A DNA stretch of 64,000 bases from Chloroflexota bacterium (lineage in GTDB: Bacteria > Chloroflexota > Dehalococcoidia > FW602-bin16): NCBI GenBank assembly GCA_004297765.1, contig SCTZ01000177.1, forward strand, positions 16,930-80,929. Reading direction: 5' to 3'. Position numbers and translations under genes: made by a program. Below the pieces are notes generated by a model. That model ran no database searches. It had not been told where the DNA came from and saw only the letters and a list, made by a program, of their open reading frames with translations. Of the stretch, positions 53,254 through 62,118 are shown in pieces (positions within the stretch are counted from its first letter, which is position 1; each line of letters opens with the position of its first letter).

Positions 53254-53706
53254 ATGGCTCAAAGCTTGGGCATGTTGGAACAATTGAAACAGATGGTCGA
53301 CGTTCAGGGCCCGCCGTGCACAGTTGAGGTGGACCGGACGGCGATCAGGCTCCTCATGGAGGCAATGGGTGATCACGATGCCAACAGACTAGGAAGCGGG
53401 GCTGAAGCGGTCGTGGTGCCACCGTACCTCTTCTGCGCTTCGATGCTTTCCGGCCGCCGCACCTGGCCGGAGATCCCGTTTCCCTTCCGACGAGTCGTGG
53501 ACGGGGGTGGAGAATGGAACGTCGTTGAGCAGATCAGGCTGGGCGACAGGATCACGTCGGTGACGCGGTTCAAGGCATGCACGGAGCGCGAGAGCAGGGC
53601 AGGCAAGATGTTCTTCCTGACCTTCGAGACTGACCATCGCAACCAGAAAGGCGAGCTGGTGGGCAGCACACGTTCCACCTTGATCGCCTTCGATCCAGTC
53701 GACTGA
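53254..53706 (+). CDS. MaoC-like hydratase, N-terminal-type subunit (second pair)
   Basis: A 150-residue hot-dog protein of the MaoC_dehydrat_N type, with VEVDRTAIRLLMEAMGDHDAN and VVPPYLFCASMLSGR, then DRITSVTRFKACTERES. It lacks the D-x4-H motif, as expected for the non-catalytic half of a two-subunit hydratase. AGGAGGTGCCACT precedes the ATG. The catalytic partner follows 11 bases downstream. Confidence 0.82.
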   Translation: MAQSLGMLEQLKQMVDVQGPPCTVEVDRTAIRLLMEAMGDHDANRLGSGAEAVVVPPYLFCASMLSGRRTWPEIPFPFRRVVDGGGEWNVVEQIRLGDRITSVTRFKACTERESRAGKMFFLTFETDHRNQKGELVGSTRSTLIAFDPVD

Positions 53707-53717
53707 GGAGGGATGGC

Positions 53718-54155
53718 ATGGCTGAGCAGCAACTCTGCTACGAGGACGTCGAGGTCGGCGAGATGATCCCGCCGCTGGTGAAGCACCCGACGAAAAGGCA
53801 GCTCGTGCAATGGGCGGTGGCCACGGGCGACCTCTACGAGATCCACTACGATAAGGATTTTGCTCTGGCCGCGGGTCTGCCCGGTGTGATCGTGCAGGGC
53901 CGACTGAAGGCGGCGTTCCTTGCGCAGTTCCTGATCGACCGGCTCGGTCGCGACGGCCGGTTGAAGCGTTGGGAGTGCAGCTATCGCGGTCTGGATACGC
54001 CAGATCAAGCCCTGACCTGCTCTGGCAAAGTCGCCAAGAAGTACATCGCCGCGGATGAGCACTGCCTGGAGCTCGAGGTCTGGATCGAGAATGCCAAAGG
54101 AGAACACACCACTGTGGGCAGGGCAGTGGCCGTCGTTCCTTCTAAAGTAGACTAA
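53718..54155 (+). CDS. MaoC-like hydratase, catalytic subunit (second pair)
   Basis: A 145-residue hot-dog protein with the R-hydratase motif intact: ATGDLYEIHYDKDFA contains D-x4-H. The following GLPGVIVQGRLKAAFLAQFL is typical. GGAGGGATGGC precedes the ATG. With its neighbour it probably hydrates an enoyl-CoA to an (R)-3-hydroxyacyl-CoA. Compare the first pair (40398-41415), where the aspartate is lost. Confidence 0.87.
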   Translation: MAEQQLCYEDVEVGEMIPPLVKHPTKRQLVQWAVATGDLYEIHYDKDFALAAGLPGVIVQGRLKAAFLAQFLIDRLGRDGRLKRWECSYRGLDTPDQALTCSGKVAKKYIAADEHCLELEVWIENAKGEHTTVGRAVAVVPSKVD

Positions 54156-54157
54156 AT

Positions 54158-54324
54158 GCGTCGTTCCTCAGTTGCGGCGGGCTAGCGGCGCCCCAGGGGG
54201 CGCCGCAAAGTTGAGGTTGTCCCATTGGATTCTGGTCGCCTCAGCCGACCAGAATCCAATGGGACGAATCTCCTCTCTTGGGGTGGGGTGGACCTCAAGG
54301 AATGCCGTAGTTGAGGAACGACGC
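54158..54324. repeat. Intergenic repeat family A, copy 3 (best preserved)
   Basis: Terminal inverted repeats GCGTCGTTCCTCA (54158) and TGAGGAACGACGC (to 54324). Then CGGCGGGCTAGC, an exact 8-bp GC hairpin (GGCGCCCC-AG-GGGGCGCC), a variable hairpin with exact 20-base arms (54219-54238 and 54246-54265; loop 7), and GGGGTGGGGTGG. Starts 3 bases after the hydratase stop, so it also forms the 3' end of that transcript. Confidence 0.82.
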
Positions 54325-54410
54325 TGAAGTAGGTCGGAAAGACCCCATGAGCACACGAGCGCATGGGAGATTCCACCCAATGAATCCATCAGAAACGAGG
54401 GCACTATCGC

Positions 54411-55565
54411 ATGTATGAGCTAACCCAGGAGCATATCATGCTGCGCAACATGGTCCGTGACCTGGCGCAGAACAAGGTCGCGCCACGCGCCGCAGAGATC
54501 GACGAGAAAGCGGAATGGCCATGGGACATCGCGGACGCCCTCGCGTCCGCCGATCTCTTCGGACTGCCCTTCCCGGAGCAGTATGGGGGCACGGGCACCG
54601 ATTTGCTCTCGTTGGTGATTGTCGTCGAGGAACTGGCGAAGGTCTGTGCCAGCACAGCCTTGATGATCGGTGGGCAAGGGCTTGGCTCTTTTCCCATCGC
54701 CATCGCAGGTACGGAGGAGCAGAAGCAGCGCTGGTTCCCCAAGCTGGCCAGCGGACAGCATCTCGCCGCCTTCGCTCTCACCGAGCCCGGGGCCGGCTCC
54801 GATCCGGCCCACATGAGCACACGGGCCGTGCGTGATGGCGACAGCTACGTCCTGAACGGCCAGAAGATCTTCATCACCCATGCCGGAGTCGCACACATCT
54901 ACACGGTCTTTGCCACCGTCGATCCCGCGAAGGGCTCGCGGGGACAGGCTTGCTTTGTGGTGGAGAAGGGCACGCCCGGCTTCAGTGTCGGCAAGATGGA
55001 AAGCAAAATGGGCATCCGCGCCTCGCCCACCGGTGAGCTCATCTTCGAGGATTGCCGCGTTCCGATCGAGAACCTGTTGGGCAAGGAGGGCGATGCCTTC
55101 AAGATCGCCATGCAGACCCTGGACAAGAGCCGCCCGGCGGTGGCAGCGCAGGCGCTGGGCATCGCCCAGGGGGCGACCGATTTCGCTGCCAGGTATGCCA
55201 CGGAGCGCGTGCAGTTTGGGCAGCCGATCGCGCAGTTTCAAGGCATCCAGTTCATGCTAGCAGACATGGAGACGAAGACGGCGGCAGCCCGCGAGTTGGT
55301 GTACAAGGCGGCGACGCTAGTGCAGAAGGGCGATCGCGAGGCGTCGAAGTACTCGGCCATGTGCAAGCTGTTCGCCTCAGATGTGGCCATGGAAGTGACG
55401 ACGAACGCCGTACAGATACTTGGCGGCTATGGCTACACGAAAGAATATCCGGTCGAGCGTATGATGCGCGACGCCAAGATCACGCAGATCTACGAGGGCA
55501 CGAACCAGATCCAGCGCCTGGTTGTGGCGAGAGCCATGCTAAGTAGGTTTGATCGACTGAGCTAA
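54411..55565 (+). CDS. Acyl-CoA dehydrogenase
   Basis: A 384-residue FAD enzyme of the short/medium-chain type. Features are [14 protein letters not shown], the substrate-binding [20 protein letters not shown] and the catalytic glutamate in [17 protein letters not shown]. It most resembles butyryl-CoA/short-chain dehydrogenases, which pass electrons to ETF; no etf genes are in the window. GAGGG lies 9 bases before the ATG. The IcmA-type mutase gene follows 53 bases downstream, consistent with rearranging a branched acid and oxidising the product. Confidence 0.92.
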   Translation: MYELTQEHIMLRNMVRDLAQNKVAPRAAEIDEKAEWPWDIADALASADLFGLPFPEQYGGTGTDLLSLVIVVEELAKVCASTALMIGGQGLGSFPIAIAGTEEQKQRWFPKLASGQHLAAFALTEPGAGSDPAHMSTRAVRDGDSYVLNGQKIFITHAGVAHIYTVFATVDPAKGSRGQACFVVEKGTPGFSVGKMESKMGIRASPTGELIFEDCRVPIENLLGKEGDAFKIAMQTLDKSRPAVAAQALGIAQGATDFAARYATERVQFGQPIAQFQGIQFMLADMETKTAAARELVYKAATLVQKGDREASKYSAMCKLFASDVAMEVTTNAVQILGGYGYTKEYPVERMMRDAKITQIYEGTNQIQRLVVARAMLSRFDRLS

Positions 55566-55618
55566 CTCTGAGCCTTCCCATTCTGTCTGGACCATCATGC
55601 GCGGGTCGGAGAAGTTCA

Positions 55619-57298
55619 ATGCTCAACGAAAACGAGCTGCAGAAGATCAATACTGCTCAAGAGCAATGGGAGCAGGGCAGCGTTCGGAAGACGCTAGAGC
55701 GGTCGCCCGAGCGCAAGGAGCGCTTCGCGAACATTTCCGACATCTCCGTGAAGCGCCTCTACGGTCCTTCCGACGTTGCCGACCTGGACTACCTGCGTGA
55801 CCTCGGATTCCCGGGCGAATATCCCTACATCCGTGGCATCTATCCCACCATGCATCGCGGTCGTCTCTGGACCATGCGCATGTTCGCCGGATTCGGCTCG
55901 GCCGAGGAGTCCAACGCCCGCTACCGCTTCCTCTTGGAACAGGGCCAAACCGGGCTCTCCGTCGCCTTCGACATGCCCACTCTCTACGGACTGGACACCG
56001 ATGACTCGCAGGCCGCGGGTGAGTTCGGCAAGTGCGGTGTCGCGGTCTCCTCCTTGGCCGACATGGAGATTCTTTTCGACCAGATCCCGGTGGACGATAT
56101 CACCACCTCGATGACCATCAACGGACCCGCCGCCGTGATTTGGGCGATGTACATCGTGATGGCCGAAAGAAAGGGCGTGCCGATGGCCAAGCTGGGCGGC
56201 ACGATTCAGAACGATATCCTCAAGGAGTACCACGCCCAGAAGGAGTTCCTTTACCCGCCACAGCCCTCCATGCGCCTGGTGATCGATACGTTCGAGTTCG
56301 GCGCGCAGCGCTTGCCGCGCTGGAATACGGTCTCCATTAGCGGCTACCACATTCGCGAGGCTGGCGCCACGGCAGTACAGGAGCTCGCTTTCACTCTTGC
56401 CGATGGGTTCGCCTACGTCGAGGCGGCCCTCGCGCGGGGGTTGGAGATCGATTCCTTTGCTCCCAGGCTCAGCTTTTTCTTCAATGCCCACAATGACTTC
56501 TTCGAGGAGATCGCCAAGTACCGCGCGGCGCGGCGTATCTGGGCGCGACTGATGCGCGAGAAGTACGGGGCCAAGAATCCGGAGTCCTGGAAGCTGCGCT
56601 TTCACACACAAACCGCCGGCTGTACGCTTACGGCCGAGCAGCCTGAGAACAACGTCGCGCGCGTGACGCTGCAAGCCTTGGCCGCGGTGCTCGGAGGCAC
56701 GCAGTCGCTGCACACCAACTCGATGGACGAGGCGTTGGCCTTGCCCTCGGAGCTTGCCGTGCGCGTTGCGTTGCGCACACAACAGATCATCGCCCACGAG
56801 AGCGGTGTGGTGAACAGTTGCGATCCGCTCGGTGGCAGCTACTACATCGAAGCTATGACCGACCAGATGGAAAAGGCGGCCTACAAGTACTTTCAGGAGA
56901 TCGAGGCGCGCGGGGGCGTCGTTGGCTGCATTAACAATGGTTACATCCAGAAAGAGATCGCCGATGCCGCGGCGCGCTACCAGTGCGAGATCGACGTGGG
57001 CGAGCGCATCCTGGTCGGCGTCAACGAGTTCAAGAGCGAGGAGCCGGTCCAGATTCCCCTCCTGAGGATGGATCCGGAGGGCGAGCGGCGCCATCTGGCG
57101 CGACTGGAGCGCGTCAGGCGGGAACGTGATAACAAGGCGGTCGAACAGCGTCTGGAGGGACTGCGCATGGCGGCGCAGAGCGCGGCTAACGTGATGCCCT
57201 CTATCATCGAGGCGGTGCGGGTCTATGCCACGCTTGGCGAGATCTGCCAGGTGTTCCGTGAAGTCTTTGGCGAGTACCGGGAAGCTCCGGTGATATAA
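55619..57298 (+). CDS. icmA: Isobutyryl-CoA-mutase-type B12 mutase large subunit
   Basis: A 559-residue large subunit with residue numbers that happen to match P. shermanii MutB. At position 89 it has Phe (TMRMFAGFG) and at 207 Gln (KEYHAQKEF); methylmalonyl-CoA mutase has Tyr89 and Arg207, whereas isobutyryl-CoA mutase has Phe and Gln at these sites. His244 is present in SGYHIREAG. This predicts a substrate without a second carboxylate, such as isobutyryl-, isovaleryl- or pivalyl-CoA. No B12-binding small subunit is adjacent; the one at 35260 belongs to the other mutase. Confidence 0.88.
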   Translation: MLNENELQKINTAQEQWEQGSVRKTLERSPERKERFANISDISVKRLYGPSDVADLDYLRDLGFPGEYPYIRGIYPTMHRGRLWTMRMFAGFGSAEESNARYRFLLEQGQTGLSVAFDMPTLYGLDTDDSQAAGEFGKCGVAVSSLADMEILFDQIPVDDITTSMTINGPAAVIWAMYIVMAERKGVPMAKLGGTIQNDILKEYHAQKEFLYPPQPSMRLVIDTFEFGAQRLPRWNTVSISGYHIREAGATAVQELAFTLADGFAYVEAALARGLEIDSFAPRLSFFFNAHNDFFEEIAKYRAARRIWARLMREKYGAKNPESWKLRFHTQTAGCTLTAEQPENNVARVTLQALAAVLGGTQSLHTNSMDEALALPSELAVRVALRTQQIIAHESGVVNSCDPLGGSYYIEAMTDQMEKAAYKYFQEIEARGGVVGCINNGYIQKEIADAAARYQCEIDVGERILVGVNEFKSEEPVQIPLLRMDPEGERRHLARLERVRRERDNKAVEQRLEGLRMAAQSAANVMPSIIEAVRVYATLGEICQVFREVFGEYREAPVI

Positions 57299-57402
57299 GC
57301 GCTCTTGCACGATCGGGGAACTGCAGCCATCGTGTCGCACCAGGAACCAGCTAGGCACGCCACGTCTGCCGTCTTCGAAAAATAAGGAGGGAAAAGGCAA
57401 CA

Positions 57403-58593
57403 GTGGATCAAGTCGTAATCGTGAGCGCCGTGCGGACCCCGGTAGGGCGATACGGTGGCGCGTTCAGGGATGTGCAAGCACCGGACCTTGCGGCGCTTGT
57501 TGTCAAGGAGGCCATCAAGCGCGTCGGGTTGGAGCCCGCGCGAATCGACGAGGTCATCATGGGCCACGTCCTCGTCAACGGGGAGACTCCGAACGTCGCC
57601 CGCATGGCCACGCTGATCGCCAATTTCCCCATCGAAACACCAGCTTATTCTATCGATCGACAGTGTGGCTCGGGATTGCAGGCGATCTGCAATGCAGCGA
57701 TGCAGATTCAGACCGGCAATGCCCGCATCGTAGTGGCCGCCGGCGTCGAGAGCATGAGCAATATGGAGTATTACGTCACGGGCGCGAGGTGGGGCATCAA
57801 GCTCGGCAGTCAGTCGTTCTGGGATCGTTGGGAGCGGGCGACCGAGATAGTATCCACATATCGTTTTGGTCGTATCCCGGGCATGATCTATACCGCCGAA
57901 AACGTTGCCGAGAAGTGTGGCATCTCGCGCGAGTCCCAAGATGAGCTAGCCCTGTTGAGCCACCAGCGCGCTTGCGCGGCGATCGAGGCGGGCAAGTTCA
58001 AGAACGAGATCGTGCCCGTGAGCGTGCCGCAGAAGAAAGGACCGCCGATCGTCGTCGACCGGGATGAACACCCCCGGTCCGAAACCAGATTGGAGTCCCT
58101 CGCCCAGCTCAAGCCGATCGTGGGCGCAACTGTTACGGCAGGGAATGCTTCGGGAATGAACGATGGGGCTGCCGCCTGTGTGCTGATGTCGGAGAGAACG
58201 GCCGAGCAACTTGGACTGGAGCCGATGGGCTATTTGCGAGCGTGGTCTGCGGCTGGGGTACATCCCGGCTACATGGGGCTGGGACCAGTGCCGGCGGTTA
58301 AGCGGCTGCTGGAGAAGACCGGGCTATCATTGGCGGATATCGATCTTATCGAGCTCAACGAAGCATTCGCGGCGCAAGCGTTGGGGTGTTTGAAGGAGCT
58401 GGGCATCAGCGATCTAGGCAACGTCAACGTCAATGGCTCGGGCATCGCCCTTGGACACCCCCTCGGAGCGACCGGTGTCAGAATGATGGCCACAATGCTG
58501 AACGAGATGCAGCGGTGCAACGCGCGCTACGGTCTGGAGACCATGTGCATTGGCGGTGGCCAGGGCCTGGCCGCCCTGGTGGAGCATAAGTAG
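57403..58593 (+). CDS. Acetyl-CoA acetyltransferase (canonical thiolase)
   Basis: A 396-residue class II thiolase with all active-site motifs: nucleophile Cys88 in DRQCGSGLQAI, NEAFAAQALG, GHPLGATGVR and the second cysteine in MCIGGGQGLAAL. It cleaves or forms 3-ketoacyl-CoA with CoA. GTG start; AAGGAGG lies about 15 bases upstream, which is longer than usual. It is the only thiolase in the plus-strand island with a complete catalytic set. Confidence 0.94.
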   Translation: MDQVVIVSAVRTPVGRYGGAFRDVQAPDLAALVVKEAIKRVGLEPARIDEVIMGHVLVNGETPNVARMATLIANFPIETPAYSIDRQCGSGLQAICNAAMQIQTGNARIVVAAGVESMSNMEYYVTGARWGIKLGSQSFWDRWERATEIVSTYRFGRIPGMIYTAENVAEKCGISRESQDELALLSHQRACAAIEAGKFKNEIVPVSVPQKKGPPIVVDRDEHPRSETRLESLAQLKPIVGATVTAGNASGMNDGAAACVLMSERTAEQLGLEPMGYLRAWSAAGVHPGYMGLGPVPAVKRLLEKTGLSLADIDLIELNEAFAAQALGCLKELGISDLGNVNVNGSGIALGHPLGATGVRMMATMLNEMQRCNARYGLETMCIGGGQGLAALVEHK

Positions 58594-58820
58594 CCCCGAG
58601 CCTTCCCATCACTTTCGGAACATGGAAATCTGCCTGCGCGTCGAGCCGGAGTTCCGGGACATCGGTGGTAGTCACCCAATGACCTGCCACGCGGCGCACG
58701 CGGCGCAAAGGTATTGGGTAAGCCTGGTTGGTCGATTTGTCCGAGACGGCCGCCGATCTGTCGATACAGCGGGGGCCGCCGAGGGAAGATTTGCCAGGCA
58801 TGCCATCTGGGGAGTAGACG

Positions 58821-59969
58821 ATGGATTTCGATCTGACGTATGAACAGCTCGCCGTAAAGCGTATGGTGCGGGAGTTTGCCGAGCGTGAGGTGGCACCGGT
58901 CGCTGAGGGGCTCGATGAGAGGGAAGAGTTCCCATATGCTCTGGTGCACAAGATGGGCGAGTTGGGACTCATGGGGCTGCCATTTCCCGAGCGCTACGGG
59001 GGAGGTGGCGCGGACACCGTCTCGTACGCCATCGCCGTAGAAGAAATAGCGCGCGTCGACTCGTCGCTGGCCATCACGTTGGCCGCGAACGTCTCCCTGG
59101 GTGGCAGCCCAATTTACCTTTTCGGCTCCGAGGAGCAGAAGCAGCACTGGCTACGACCGCTGGCCGAGGGGAAATGGCTGGGTGCCTTCGGGCTGACCGA
59201 GCCCGGGGCCGGATCGGACTCCGGGAACACCTCCACAACGGCCGAACTCGATGGGGACGAATGGGTCATCGACGGCTCCAAGATGTTCATCACTAACTCT
59301 GGCACCGAAATCAGCGGCTTCGTGTCGGTCACCGCGGTGACCGGCCGTCGGTCGAAAGATAAGAAGGAGATCAGCAGTATCATCGTGCCCCGTGGCATGC
59401 CGGGCTACACGCAATCCAAGCCGCTGAAGAAGACGGGATGGCACGCCTCGGACACCCGTGAGCTGTTCTTTGAGAACTGCCGGGTTCCGCGGGAGAACCT
59501 GCTGGGAGAGCGTGGAGCAGGGCTGCGACAGTTCCTGACCGTCCTTGACGGCGGGCGGATCAGCGTGGCCGCCATTGGGGTGGGCTTGGCGCAGGGAGCT
59601 CTGGAGCAGTCGCTGCAGTACGCCAAACAGCGCTCCCAATTCGGCCGGCCGATCTCTACCTTGCAGGCGGTGCAGTTCAAGCTGGCCGATATGGCGGTCA
59701 ACGTGGAGCTGGCCCGGCTGATCACCTATAAAGCCGGAGTGCTGAAAGACGAGGGCAAGGATTTTGCCACGGTCGCTGGCATGGCAAAACTCTTCGCCAG
59801 TGAGATCGCTGTGAAGTGCGCTGAGGAAGGCGTTCAGATCCACGGTGGATATGGGTACATGCGCGAGTATTCGATCTCGCGCTTCTACCGTGACGCCAAG
59901 ATCCTGACCATAGGAGAAGGGACATCCGAGATACAGCGCTTGATCCTCGCTCGGCATCTGGGATGCTGA
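58821..59969 (+). CDS. Acyl-CoA dehydrogenase
   Basis: A 382-residue FAD enzyme with [36 protein letters not shown] and GEGTSEIQRLILARHL, the glutamate being the predicted base. Closest in pattern to isovaleryl-/short-branched-chain or butyryl-CoA dehydrogenases. GGAG lies 6 bases before the ATG. The 227-base gap upstream has no supported gene. Third acyl-CoA dehydrogenase type in the window that could be catalytic on its own. Confidence 0.92.
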   Translation: MDFDLTYEQLAVKRMVREFAEREVAPVAEGLDEREEFPYALVHKMGELGLMGLPFPERYGGGGADTVSYAIAVEEIARVDSSLAITLAANVSLGGSPIYLFGSEEQKQHWLRPLAEGKWLGAFGLTEPGAGSDSGNTSTTAELDGDEWVIDGSKMFITNSGTEISGFVSVTAVTGRRSKDKKEISSIIVPRGMPGYTQSKPLKKTGWHASDTRELFFENCRVPRENLLGERGAGLRQFLTVLDGGRISVAAIGVGLAQGALEQSLQYAKQRSQFGRPISTLQAVQFKLADMAVNVELARLITYKAGVLKDEGKDFATVAGMAKLFASEIAVKCAEEGVQIHGGYGYMREYSISRFYRDAKILTIGEGTSEIQRLILARHLGC

Positions 59970-60020
59970 TGCCGGCCAGACTCGACGGAGCCAAAATAGC
60001 GCAAGAAAGGGGTTAGATCA

Positions 60021-61392
60021 ATGATCATGCTGCAGGAGGGCAACTGGCGTGTTCCCAAGTGGAACAGAAAAGTCTACGCCGTTGCCGGTGGTCTGACTGA
60101 ATACAAGAAGTTCTGTCCGGAGATGAAGCTCGAAGAGCAGGTTATGGTGGCTTTCCGCCAGATGCTGGAGCGGAATGCTCTGAAGCTCTCTCCGCGCGAG
60201 GTCAAGGGGCTCATCAATTTCATCGCCGCCGGCAACTTCGCCGACCATTTTCAGGACCAACTCCTCTGCGAAGCCAAAGTCACCGACTATCTTGGTCTTG
60301 ATCCCATGTACGACATCGGCATAAAAACCGGCGGCGCGACCGGCGGTTCTACCGTCTTAACTGCGGCCATGGCGATCGCAAGCGGCTACGCCAACGTGGC
60401 CCTGGCCGTGGGCTGGGAGCGGATGTCGGAGGTCGATACACGCACCGGTAACTACTACATTTCCACAGCCGCGTGCAAGGACTTTGAGACACGGCTGTCT
60501 CGCATCTACTCCGCCTTACGCCCCAATGGCCGTGCGCTTCGCGTCGACCTATGATCTCTCCGAACGCACCCGAGCCAAGGTGGCTGTCAAGAACCATCTA
60601 TATGCCTACTACTCCCCGTACGCCCAGCAGCCCGGCAAGTACACGATTGAGGAGGTCCTCAGCAGTCCGATCTCAACCTACCCGCTGCGGTTTTTGGAGT
60701 GCTGCGCTATGACAGACGGCGCCGCGTGCATGCTGCTCTGCGATGAGGAAACCGCCTACATGCTGAGTGACACTCCGTGTGAGGTCTACATCGCGGGAGG
60801 CAGCCACACTTTGCGCGTTGCCGATCGAAGAGATATGGCGATACCGCTGCTGCCGCACGAGACGCCCGAGATGTACAAGGACCTGGTCAAGAAAGAGGAG
60901 GGGCAACGCTGGCCCGGGTTTGAGAGCTTCGCCGCCGCGCGATTCGCCGCGTACTTCGCCTACCGCATGGCCGGCATCACCAATCCCCTGGAGGAGTTGG
61001 ACCTGGTCGAGTTGCACGATGCGTTCACCATCAGCGACATCCAGACCTACGGGGACATCGGGCTGCGCCCTTATGGGCAGGAGCCAGACTTCATCGAGTC
61101 CGGGGACGCCTATTTCGGTGGGAAATGTCCGGCTAACCTGTCGGGAGGCTTGATCGGCACCATGCACGCGGTGGGTGCCACAGGGATCTTCTCCGGAGTG
61201 GAGTGCCTGTGGCAGCTGCAGAACAAGTACGACAAGTTCCACGGCGACCCCAAGGTCTGGGAGTCCTTCGGCAAGAAGAAGCCCGACGACTGGACCAGTC
61301 TCCAAGTACCCAATGCCAAACAAGCGGCATGGGTATCCCACGCTGGCGTGGGATCGCACGTCACGGTTGGCGTTCTCAAGAAGGCGTTCTAA
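60021..61392 (+). pseudogene. Thiolase-like protein interrupted by one frameshift
   Basis: Two overlapping frames encode one SCP-type thiolase-like protein of about 456 residues. Frame one covers residues up to LSRIYSAL; the protein then continues in the +1 frame as YAPMAVRFAST, so the shift is near 60515-60522 (in CCGCCTTACGCCCC). The frameshift could be real or a sequencing error. The cysteine position reads KTGGATGG (Gly105), as in the other cysteine-less homologue at 35762. The histidine motif is MHAVGATG. A DUF35 gene follows, as for the other copy. Confidence 0.8.
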
Positions 61393-61513
61393 TGTGCCGC
61401 CAGGCCGGGGGTTCGGTCGTTCTCCGGAAGGACCCGAGACTTCCCAGTTCCTGTGCGGTGCGTGGGGAGGGGATTCCCGAAGAAGTCCCCGGATCTTGCA
61501 CTAGTGGAGGAGC

Positions 61514-62020
61514 ATGACAATGTCCGAAGAGGGAACCACCCAGTACATCGGCCAGCCCGCGAGAGTTCTGCAGACGGACTCCGCGACGGTAATCGAGTGG
61601 CCAAGGAGCCTGACCCACAGGCATACCTATGGCAAGCTATCTCCCTTCTTCAAGGCTCTGAGGGAGGGCAAGTTGCTGGCGACGAAGTGTGTAAGCCCGG
61701 AGTGCGAGAAAAACGGCCTCTGGCTGCCGCCACGGGCCGATTGCCCCGATTGCAACCAGCCCATGGTCTGGCAAGAGATACCACAGCCCGTCATCGGTAA
61801 AGTCCACACCTACGCCCGCGTGGAATATGCCGGCATTGGGATAGAACTCACCACGCCGTACTATCAGATTGACGTCGAGTTGCCCGGAGTGTGCACTATC
61901 TTCAAAGGTTACCTAGAACATGGGACTCCCGCGATCGGGATGATGGTGAAGGCGTGCTTCCGCACGGGTGAGTCCACGAACACCGTCCTCGACATGTACT
62001 GGGTACCGAGCGAGCAATAA
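61514..62020 (+). CDS. DUF35 zinc-ribbon/OB-fold protein
   Basis: A 168-residue protein. The zinc ribbon is C-x5-C...C-x2-C (KCVSPECEKN; DCPDCNQPM), with a longer first knuckle than in the homologue at 36957. An OB-fold domain follows. GGAGGAGC precedes the ATG; an in-frame ATG at 61520 is also possible. It should pair with the thiolase-like protein upstream, despite the frameshift there. Confidence 0.85.
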   Translation: MTMSEEGTTQYIGQPARVLQTDSATVIEWPRSLTHRHTYGKLSPFFKALREGKLLATKCVSPECEKNGLWLPPRADCPDCNQPMVWQEIPQPVIGKVHTYARVEYAGIGIELTTPYYQIDVELPGVCTIFKGYLEHGTPAIGMMVKACFRTGESTNTVLDMYWVPSEQ

Positions 62021-62118
62021 CACCGCACTCAGAGCGTCCGATCGGTCGAGTGTGGTTTGTCGGGGCAGGGTATTTTCCCTGCCCAGGGACTTCCTGGCAT
62101 CTTCGGAGGACGAATCCA

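Noticed and set aside
55694..57400. 568-codon open frame on the minus strand
   Set aside because: It is the antisense shadow of the IcmA-type gene, which has clear family motifs; the shadow has none.
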